A stretch of DNA of 9,872 nucleotides from Verrucomicrobiota bacterium (lineage in GTDB: Bacteria > Verrucomicrobiota > Verrucomicrobiia > Limisphaerales > UBA1096). How positions within the stretch are numbered: position 1 is the first letter of the stretch; each line of letters starts with the position of its first letter. The stretch spans positions 1 through 9,872 of the forward strand of contig JASLKI010000387.1 of the NCBI GenBank assembly GCA_030747575.1. The letters are read 5' to 3'. Made by a program: the position numbers and the translations under genes. Under the pieces are notes generated by a model. That model made no database searches, was not told the origin of the DNA, and was given only the letters and a program-made list of their open reading frames with translations. Positions 1-6,490 of this stretch are shown here, piece by piece.

Positions 1-2618
1 GCATCCACGTAATCGCGGCCCATGGTTCGTTTGGTTTCAAAACGTGGGTTAGTGCAAAATAGCTTCACCTCATGGGCCTGCATCCGGGTGACAATGCCTC
101 CTTTTCGAACAACCGTTTTTTCGTCGCCGTAAAGCAGGTGAAGCGTGCGGCCGTTCAATCCCTCCAGTTTGGTGACATCGACTCCCAGATGTCGGTGATC
201 GTCTTCGTTGACTAGGATCAAGAGATAATCGGCTTGGTTGCTTTTTAGTGTGCCCCGAACACCAATCCCCGGTGCGTCAAAAAGATCGTCGATGACTGCC
301 ACTTCAATGGTCTGATCGGCGCCCACCAAAAGCGGTTCGAGTTCGCCTAACTCGGCGGTCAGGGCGTAGAGGGATTCCCGAAACAGGGGATCGTCGATGG
401 TTTGTGTTCCCCAGTAGAAGATGCCACGGGCACCGTGCGCGATGGCGTCATAGGCCATGAATCTTGACTGGTGATAGCTCGGATAAAGACGCTTGCGCCC
501 GGCCTTGGCCTTGTGCCATGAGAACCCCTGGAGAACCATCCAGACCGGCTTGCCGCGACCGATTGCATCCCAACGATTCACCAACCGCCCGATACTTTGC
601 AGATCGGTGCCGGCTTTTCGAACGGCGTAGTAATCGCAGCCGGTGATGTCGATGGAGTCGATGTAATCCCGAACGTATTTCACGTCGCTGTCAGCGGCTT
701 CGTTTACCCAGAAAGGCAGGTTTCGTTCGTCCAACTCCTGGACGAGCCGTATGCCTTCGTTCATCTTTGTGATGACTTTATCTCCCTCTTTTTTGGCATA
801 ATTTACAGCCTTGGGTATCTGGTTGTTCCAATCTTCGCGGGTGAAGCCGGCGCGCTCCTTGAGGAAGCTGTACGCGGTAAATGTCCATACAATTTCGTCC
901 GGACCCTCCCATACGGCCAAGGCAGGATGGTTCCGCAGGGTCTCGATTTGTTTCCGCAACCCCGGTGTAGCCCCCTGCTGAACGCTGAGTGGTACCCAGC
1001 CCATCATTCCCTGCGCGTGCGCAGAGTCGAGAGAGGCTCGGTTGCTGCATCGGACAAGGTTGATGCCACTCTGAGCCATTCTTTGAAGCTTTTCCTTTTC
1101 GCCAGGGAACTCATAGAAACCAATTGGGAAACGCAGCCTGCCGTTGTGGTCTGACAGGATGCCGGGGTGTCTCGACTTTTGTTCAACAGTCAAGATTTGT
1201 ACCCCGCGTTTGGCGGCGACGGAGACTTCGCCCCCACCAGTCACGGCCAAAGTTTCGTTGCCTGTCCTCGTGCCGAAATCGGTTCGCCGCGCCAGCACAC
1301 GGTTGCCCAGGCGCAGGCCGGACACGACCGGGCCGGGCTTTGAGGGCACGTCAAACTCGATGGGCGCTCCACGGTCGATGAAGCCGCTGTACTGCAAACT
1401 TTCGCTGTATACTTCATGAACCAGCTGGATTTCTGTTGCCAACTCCCTGCCGGTGCACCAGAGGAAAAACGTGTCGTGTCCGCGCAGCAGCATGTGCCAG
1501 AGGAGTTCCTGATACTTTTCCTTGCTGAACTGTTCCACGGACGGGTCGGGATTGTCCGGGGGCGCGGTGGTGTGCCAGTGGACAAAGGGAATGATCGGTG
1601 TCCGCTGTGAGGTATGTTGGCCCGCATTAGAGGTGACCAGCAGCATGTTGTAAAACCAGCGATAATCCTTGGGTTCAAAATCGTACCAACCGAAAGTGGG
1701 GTACCATGTGTAAACCACTGGCATAGCAAATGTGTATCCGCAGTGCCCAAACTCATGATTCCACTCGCGATATCGAGCACGTTGATCCAGAAGTGCCGGT
1801 GCGTCGGGGGTTTCGTGTTCAAAATAGTCATACCAATACCGATAGCCGTTGTGGGGATTCACGGCATAGTTGCCGACAAGCGCTTCCGGGAAATAACGGG
1901 TGACATTGTCGCCGAATGCAATCCGTTGAAGCTTGCTTCGAATCGCTCGCAGTTTGGCCTGGAATATACGGAAATCATCGATACCCGGCACATGTTCGCG
2001 ACAACGGCGGCAGCGCTTGGAACTGGCCCAAGCGTCGTTCCATTCGATGGGGCCGTCGATTTCCCAATCGGCGAAGATGAAATCGACATCGATCCCGGTG
2101 GACTTGTATTGCTTCAGGAACGATTCAACGCGTTGCTGAATGACCGGGATCCGATGCTCGATTGCAAAGGGGCAGCCCATTGTGCCGCCAAACGAGGTCT
2201 CGGCAAAAGGCTTGCCGTCGGCATCAATATGCTGGGTTGTGTCGGTGCCGTCAAAGAAGGAGTAAAGGCATCCCGTGGCATGGACGGAAACCATCCTGCC
2301 CAAGCGCTGCTGGATCTCGCCGATCCTCAAACCTTCTTTCAGCGACGCCTCAAATGAACCGTGGTTCCAGTTTACCGAATAGCCGATGCCCCGCTTGGCC
2401 AAGTCGTTCAACACCTTTTCCGCTTGGCCATCCGGCAGGGAGGAGAGTGAGCCGCTGATGGGCAGCACGAAAAGTGGCAGTCGACCGTTTATAGCCGTCG
2501 CAATTGGTTTGGTGTTTTCGAGAACGGATCGAAGGTTGCCGGGCAGCTCTTTTAAGGATTGGGCCATAGCCGCTTGGCCAAGAGCTAAAAAAAGAGGCAA
2601 AAGAAAAAGCCGGGTCAT
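1..2618 (-). CDS. Secreted glycoside-hydrolase-like protein, two apparent catalytic-type domains (3' end outside window)
   Basis: The minus-strand frame stays open from an ATG at 2616-2618 to the left edge: 872 codons with no stop, so the C-terminus is missing. An in-frame TGA lies shortly upstream and no other in-frame ATG intervenes, which supports this start, although no Shine-Dalgarno is visible. Residues 1-19 form a clear signal peptide (MTRLFLLPLFLALGQAAMA, then Q), so the protein is exported. The N-terminal half (about 25-405) is rich in Trp, Tyr and acidic residues. It holds IFADWEIDGPIEWND near 181-195 (D184, W185, E186), a CRRC at 203-206 and PFVHWHT at 344-350. A beta-rich linker follows (about 410-480). 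The second half begins near 495 (FPIGFYEFPG) and holds HPALAVWEGPDE at 564-575 and FYWGT at 734-738, a layout typical of (beta/alpha)8 glycoside hydrolases with acidic residues at strand ends. The tail from about 770 looks beta-sandwich-like. I cannot assign a GH family or substrate; E186 and E571/D574/E575 are only candidate catalytic residues. It is transcribed away from the exporter genes, so no shared function is implied. Confidence 0.8.
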   Translation of the reverse strand, partial: MTRLFLLPLFLALGQAAMAQSLKELPGNLRSVLENTKPIATAINGRLPLFVLPISGSLSSLPDGQAEKVLNDLAKRGIGYSVNWNHGSFEASLKEGLRIGEIQQRLGRMVSVHATGCLYSFFDGTDTTQHIDADGKPFAETSFGGTMGCPFAIEHRIPVIQQRVESFLKQYKSTGIDVDFIFADWEIDGPIEWNDAWASSKRCRRCREHVPGIDDFRIFQAKLRAIRSKLQRIAFGDNVTRYFPEALVGNYAVNPHNGYRYWYDYFEHETPDAPALLDQRARYREWNHEFGHCGYTFAMPVVYTWYPTFGWYDFEPKDYRWFYNMLLVTSNAGQHTSQRTPIIPFVHWHTTAPPDNPDPSVEQFSKEKYQELLWHMLLRGHDTFFLWCTGRELATEIQLVHEVYSESLQYSGFIDRGAPIEFDVPSKPGPVVSGLRLGNRVLARRTDFGTRTGNETLAVTGGGEVSVAAKRGVQILTVEQKSRHPGILSDHNGRLRFPIGFYEFPGEKEKLQRMAQSGINLVRCSNRASLDSAHAQGMMGWVPLSVQQGATPGLRKQIETLRNHPALAVWEGPDEIVWTFTAYSFLKERAGFTREDWNNQIPKAVNYAKKEGDKVITKMNEGIRLVQELDERNLPFWVNEAADSDVKYVRDYIDSIDITGCDYYAVRKAGTDLQSIGRLVNRWDAIGRGKPVWMVLQGFSWHKAKAGRKRLYPSYHQSRFMAYDAIAHGARGIFYWGTQTIDDPLFRESLYALTAELGELEPLLVGADQTIEVAVIDDLFDAPGIGVRGTLKSNQADYLLILVNEDDHRHLGVDVTKLEGLNGRTLHLLYGDEKTVVRKGGIVTRMQAHEVKLFCTNPRFETKRTMGRDYVD

Positions 2619-2797
2619 CGGCGGGGAGCATCCCGTGCACCTTCGGACTGGTCAACCTTTTCGCCCGGATTTCCCTACGCGTCGGTTTGGCCACTAGGCG
2701 TGGCAAACAGCTGTGTGGGTACAGGGTGGTAATCACGAAAAAAACCTCATTTTTTGCGTGCATTTGAGGCATGGTGTGTTACACCCCCCCCCGACCT
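2619..2797. promoter_or_regulatory. Divergent intergenic region between the hydrolase-like gene and the exporter operon
   Basis: This gap must hold the promoters for both divergent units, but I could not find a convincing sigma-70 pair on either strand. The best minus-strand -35-like hexamer is TTGACC (complement of 2650-2655), with no good -10 at the right distance. A short inverted repeat, CCTCA at 2745-2749 and TGAGG at 2765-2769, could fold over the only SD-like GAGG (2766-2769), which sits just 1 nt before the ATG at 2771. A C9 tract follows. The region is otherwise featureless. Confidence 0.35.
2784..2792 (+). repeat. C9 homopolymer tract at the 5' end of the outer-membrane protein gene
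   Basis: Nine consecutive C residues lie between two in-frame ATG codons (2771 and 2798). If translation starts at 2771, gaining or losing one C shifts the frame. If it starts at 2798, the tract is 5 nt upstream of the start codon and can only alter leader spacing or structure. Tracts like this in surface-protein genes are typical slippage sites, but no functional evidence exists here. Confidence 0.6.
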
Positions 2798-5101
2798 ATG
2801 AGCAACCCAATCGCCCGAATCAATGGCGGATTCCCCGTGGTGGGCCGCTTGGCATTGTCCGCAATTGCTGCAGCGACCATCACAACCCATGCGGTGGAGT
2901 TCGAGAACGACGTCATCGAGGGCAATCTCGACACGACGCTAAGTTACGGAGGATCCTTCCGAACATCGGCCGCAGATCCCGGCAACATCGGCATTGCCAA
3001 TGGCGGTACGCGCTACTCCGTCAACGGGGACGACGCCAATCTCAACTACGGCACCGGTCTATTCTCGCACGTGGTCAAGGGTACGCACGATCTGGAGTTG
3101 GACTTCAAGAAATTGCAGAACGTGAGCCTGTTCCTGCGCGGCACATACTTTGTCGACTTCGAGAACATCCGCAGCGACAGCCCGTTGAGCGATGCGGCCA
3201 AGCGCGAGGTCGGCCGCGACATGGAGTTGCTTGACGCCTACATCTCGTACGACCTCCCGACCTCTATACCGGTGAACATTCGCCTGGGTAACCAGGTGCT
3301 GAGTTGGGGCGAAAGCACGTTCATCCAGAACGGCATCAATGTCATCAACCCGATCGACGTGACCAAGTTCCGCATCCCCGGTTCGGAGCTGCGCGAGGCG
3401 TTGAGACCGGTGCCTCTTCTATCAGTGTCCCTGCAGGCAACCGACGACCTGACGCTGGAGGGCTTTTACCAGTTCAAGCAGGAGGAGATGGAGATCGACC
3501 CCGCCGGCAGTTACTTCAGCACAAAGGATTTTGTCGGGCCGGGCGGTCAGTACGCCATGCTTGGTTTCGGGAGTACGGGCCAGCCCAACATGGAGAGTTT
3601 CACAGATAATCCGCTTTACGGTTTGGTTGAGGGAGAAACGGCCAGGGTGCCGACTATTTCAAACCCGAGGTTCAACCCGGCCCTGCCGCCTAGCGTGGCG
3701 AATGCACCGTTCCTTCCCTCGGGCGCAGCTGCGATTCCGCGTGGGCGCAGCAACCGGGCCAGCGACAGCGGGCAGTTCGGTCTGGCCGCACGCTATTTCG
3801 CCGAGGGGCTCAATGACACGGAGTTTGGCTTTTACTTCATCAACTATCACAGCCGTCTGCCGGTGATAAGTGCTATGACCGGGCGCAACATTCCGGGTGA
3901 GTTACAGTTGACGGTTGATGCTTTAACAGCCGGCATTGGCCAGATCGACGCCGGCTTGGCCCAGGTCGTTGGCGGTTTGACTCAGGTCGAAGGCGGTTTG
4001 GCCCAGGCCGAGGCCGGCTTGGCTCAAGTAAACGGGGCTATTGCCCAACTTGAGGCGGCGGATCCCAACAGCCCGGATTTGGTCGGACTAAAAACGCAAC
4101 AGGCAACGATCATCGGCCAGAAGGAAGGGCTCTTGGCCCAGCAGACAGAGCTGGCGGCCTCGCAGGCTGCGTTAACCGCTCAACACGCCGGTTTCACCCA
4201 GAACCGGAATACTCTCGAAGCTAATATCCCGGGTCTTGCGCAGCTTTACCCTGGAACGGCTCGCTATATGTTCGAGTATCCAGAGGATATCCAGTTGTTC
4301 GGTGTTAGCTTCAACACCGAGATCGGCGCCACCGGTATCTCACTGCAGGGGGAAGTGTCGTACCGCCGTAATGTGCCGCTGCAGGTGGATGATATCGAGT
4401 TGCTAGTTGCCGGCCTGACTCCATACAAGCCAGAGCTGGGCAATATCGGTGTAATCCCGGTGATCGACACCAATGGTGACGGCGTGCCGGACTTGGGTAA
4501 CCCCGCCTGGCAGGGCCGCAGCATGACGCAGCTCGGGTCGCAGGATTTCAACAGCTACGTCCAAGGCTACCGCCGGCTTGAAGTCTGGCAACCGCAGTTT
4601 ACGGTGACCAAACTTTTCGGCCCCACGCTTGGTGCTTCGCAATGGGTGATTGTTGGTGAAGCTGCCGCAACGGTGGTTCCGGATTTGCCGAGCAAAGATG
4701 TGCTGCGTTTTGACGGTCCCGGCACGGCACTCAGTGGTGATCCGTTAGCACCCGCGATTCTTGCTGGGCAAGGGCATGCACCGTATTCTGAATCGGCCGA
4801 TGCGTTCGCGGATGATTTCTCTTGGGGTTACAGATTGGCTGCGCGCATCGATTATATGGACGTGATCGGTGGTGTGAACCTGTCGCCGGCGATTGTGTTT
4901 GCGCACGACGTCGATGGCAACACGCCGTTGCCGTTGGGTAACTTCCTGCACGACCGGAAGAGCGTGACTGTAGGCGTGACCGCCACATATCAAAACTCAT
5001 GGCAAGGTACGGTTAAGTATACCGAGTTTCTCGGCAACGAGGACTACAATCTCATGTACGACCGCGACTTCCTGCAGGCGATGGTTCAATACTCGTTCTA
5101 A
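2798..5101 (+). CDS. DUF1302-family outer-membrane beta-barrel protein with inserted helical hairpin
   Basis: This is a predicted outer-membrane channel-like protein of the DUF1302 family, the presumed outer-membrane member of the DUF1302-DUF1329-YCF48-MMPL export cassette. From the ATG at 2798 it is 767 residues. That start gives a compact signal peptide (residues 1-32, cleavage after THA). The in-frame ATG at 2771 would add nine residues (MVCYTPPRP) and make the n-region too long; neither has a well-spaced Shine-Dalgarno. The mature N-terminus (VEFENDVIEGNLDTTLSYG), the LGNQVLSWGES and INVINPIDVTKF segments, NYHSRLP at 349-355, FEYPEDIQLFGVSFNT from 492, and a C-terminus ending in QYSF fit the family and a barrel-assembly signal. 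Residues 368-476 are an unusual insert: six heptads (378-419), a DPNSPD turn (422-427) and a Gln/Ala-rich return helix (about 428-476). A DxNxDGxxD loop at 557-565 resembles a calcium site. The stop lies 18 bp before the next gene, so the two are surely cotranscribed. Export function is inferred from context; the substrate is unknown. Confidence 0.9.
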   Translation: MSNPIARINGGFPVVGRLALSAIAAATITTHAVEFENDVIEGNLDTTLSYGGSFRTSAADPGNIGIANGGTRYSVNGDDANLNYGTGLFSHVVKGTHDLELDFKKLQNVSLFLRGTYFVDFENIRSDSPLSDAAKREVGRDMELLDAYISYDLPTSIPVNIRLGNQVLSWGESTFIQNGINVINPIDVTKFRIPGSELREALRPVPLLSVSLQATDDLTLEGFYQFKQEEMEIDPAGSYFSTKDFVGPGGQYAMLGFGSTGQPNMESFTDNPLYGLVEGETARVPTISNPRFNPALPPSVANAPFLPSGAAAIPRGRSNRASDSGQFGLAARYFAEGLNDTEFGFYFINYHSRLPVISAMTGRNIPGELQLTVDALTAGIGQIDAGLAQVVGGLTQVEGGLAQAEAGLAQVNGAIAQLEAADPNSPDLVGLKTQQATIIGQKEGLLAQQTELAASQAALTAQHAGFTQNRNTLEANIPGLAQLYPGTARYMFEYPEDIQLFGVSFNTEIGATGISLQGEVSYRRNVPLQVDDIELLVAGLTPYKPELGNIGVIPVIDTNGDGVPDLGNPAWQGRSMTQLGSQDFNSYVQGYRRLEVWQPQFTVTKLFGPTLGASQWVIVGEAAATVVPDLPSKDVLRFDGPGTALSGDPLAPAILAGQGHAPYSESADAFADDFSWGYRLAARIDYMDVIGGVNLSPAIVFAHDVDGNTPLPLGNFLHDRKSVTVGVTATYQNSWQGTVKYTEFLGNEDYNLMYDRDFLQAMVQYSF
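3929..4054 (+). repeat. Six 21-bp repeats encoding heptads (consensus A/G-G-L-A-Q-V-x)
   Basis: Six uninterrupted in-frame 21-bp units encode AGIGQID, AGLAQVV, GGLTQVE, GGLAQAE, AGLAQVN and GAIAQLE (residues 378-419 of the DUF1302 protein). Small residues at positions 1-2, an aliphatic at 3 and 6 and Gln at 5 are invariant or nearly so, a pattern suited to tight helix packing. The DNA copies are similar but diverged, so the array arose by tandem duplication and is now held by selection on the protein. Confidence 0.9.
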
Positions 5102-5119
5102 CCCAAACTAATTTTAACA

Positions 5120-6475
5120 ATGAAACGTAACACTGGTTTTAATCTGATCACCGCCGCTGCATTTGCCGCGGGCGTAGCTACAGCAACGGCTCAAAGTGCG
5201 TCCGACCTGGGCAAAAGCCGGACGCCGCTTGGAGCCGAGAAGGCCGGCAACGCCGCCGGCACCATCCCCGCTTGGGAGGGTGGCATCACCGCGCCGCCGG
5301 CCGGCTACAAATCGGGCGACCATCATCCCGACCCGTTTGCCAATGACAAGCCAAGCGCAACCATCACATCGGCCAATGCCGAGCAATACGCCGACAACCT
5401 GACCGACGGTCACAAGGCGCTTCTTGCCAGGTACGCCTCCACTTACAAGATGCCGGTGTACCCCACCCGCCGCAGCGCGTCCGCGCCGCAGGATGTTTAT
5501 GATGCCACCAAGGCCAACGTTGGGTCCGCCAAGTTGGCGGACGGTGGCAACGGTGTGTCCGGGGCTTCCCGTGGCGTCCCGTTCCCGCTCGCGAAAAACG
5601 GGAAGGAAGTGATCTGGAATCATCTGCTGCGCTACCGCGGCCTGGGTGGGCTGCGTAAGGTCGGGCAGGTCGCTCCAACTCGCGCCGGCAACTACACGGT
5701 GGTTCAGCTCGAGGAAAAATTTCTGTGGAACTACCACCAACTCGGTGCTGCCACGGAGAGCGCCGGCAATGTGATGGCCTACTTTGAACAAAAAGTCACC
5801 GCGCCCGCTCGCTTGGCCGGGACAATCCTGATGGTGCATGAGACGCTTGACCAAGTGAAGGAGTCGCGCCGCGCTTGGGTTTACAACACCGGACAGCGCC
5901 GCGTGCGTCGCGCGCCGCAGGTCGCTTACGATAACCCCGGCACGGCGTCGGACGGCATGCGCACCAGCGATCAGCTCGACATGTTCAACGGCGCGATCGA
6001 TCGCTACGACTGGGAGATCATCGAAAAAAGTAAGGAACTCTACGTACCGTACAATTCCTACAAGCTGCATAGCGACAGCCTGAAGGTAGCTGACATCGTC
6101 ACGCCGATGCATATCAACCAGGAGCACAGCCGCTACGAGTTGCACCGCGTCTGGGTGGTCGAGGCCACTCTCAAGGAGGGCAAGCGCCACATTTATGCCA
6201 AGCGCCGCTTTTACGTGGACGAGGACAGTTGGGCGGTACTGGTGGTGGATCAGTACGACAACCAGGGTCGTTTGTGGCGCGTGTCTGAGGGGCACGGCAT
6301 CAACTACTACGACATTCTCAGTTTCTGGTCCACGCTTGAGGTTCACATGGATCTTTTGTCCGGACGCTATCTCGCGCACGGCTTGGACAATGAAAATGAG
6401 ATGTACGACTTCTCGTACCAGTCCAAGCCAGGTGACTACACGCCAGCGGCGTTGCGCCGGCGCGGTCGCCGTTAA
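5120..6475 (+). CDS. DUF1329-family periplasmic protein of the export cassette
   Basis: The product is a 451-residue exported protein, about the usual length for DUF1329. Residues 1-24 are a signal peptide (Lys/Arg n-region, Ala-rich core, cleavage at ATA before Q25). The mature start carries the family hallmark TPLGAEKAGNAAGTIPAWEGG (residues 35-55). Later landmarks typical of the family are the KNGKEVIWNHLLRYRG segment, a run of Tyr/Trp-rich strands (NYTVVQLEEKFLWNYHQ), VYNTGQRRVRRAP, DMFNGAIDRYDWEI and a C-terminal RYLAHGLDNE. Some annotation pipelines label DUF1329 proteins as outer-membrane lipoprotein-sorting-like, suggesting a half-barrel that shields a hydrophobic ligand; I see no lipobox Cys, so it should be soluble in the periplasm. 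It follows the DUF1302 gene after 18 bp with no Shine-Dalgarno, and a strong terminator lies 52 bp past its stop. A plausible role is carrying substrate between the RND pump and the outer-membrane barrel; this is inference. Confidence 0.92.
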   Translation: MKRNTGFNLITAAAFAAGVATATAQSASDLGKSRTPLGAEKAGNAAGTIPAWEGGITAPPAGYKSGDHHPDPFANDKPSATITSANAEQYADNLTDGHKALLARYASTYKMPVYPTRRSASAPQDVYDATKANVGSAKLADGGNGVSGASRGVPFPLAKNGKEVIWNHLLRYRGLGGLRKVGQVAPTRAGNYTVVQLEEKFLWNYHQLGAATESAGNVMAYFEQKVTAPARLAGTILMVHETLDQVKESRRAWVYNTGQRRVRRAPQVAYDNPGTASDGMRTSDQLDMFNGAIDRYDWEIIEKSKELYVPYNSYKLHSDSLKVADIVTPMHINQEHSRYELHRVWVVEATLKEGKRHIYAKRRFYVDEDSWAVLVVDQYDNQGRLWRVSEGHGINYYDILSFWSTLEVHMDLLSGRYLAHGLDNENEMYDFSYQSKPGDYTPAALRRRGRR

Positions 6476-6490
6476 GCAAACAATTGATTG

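Noticed and set aside
1614..2357. A 247-codon plus-strand open frame inside the hydrolase-like gene
   Set aside because: The opposite strand is open across all of 1-2618 and begins with a signal peptide. The plus-strand product shows no recognisable domain and no ribosome binding site.
1..2618. A frameshifted or degraded hydrolase gene, suggested by many short overlapping open frames on both strands
   Set aside because: Codon-by-codon reading of the minus strand from 2618 finds no stop or frame break up to the left edge; the gene is intact as far as the window shows.
2713..3234. A plus-strand open frame overlapping the start of the DUF1302 gene in another frame
   Set aside because: It is Arg/Gln/His rich and overlaps the signal peptide and first strands of a clear DUF1302 protein.
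3929..4054. The 21-bp repeats as a CRISPR array or iteron cluster
   Set aside because: The units are contiguous with no spacers, diverge at the DNA level and keep a protein heptad pattern in frame, so they are coding repeats.
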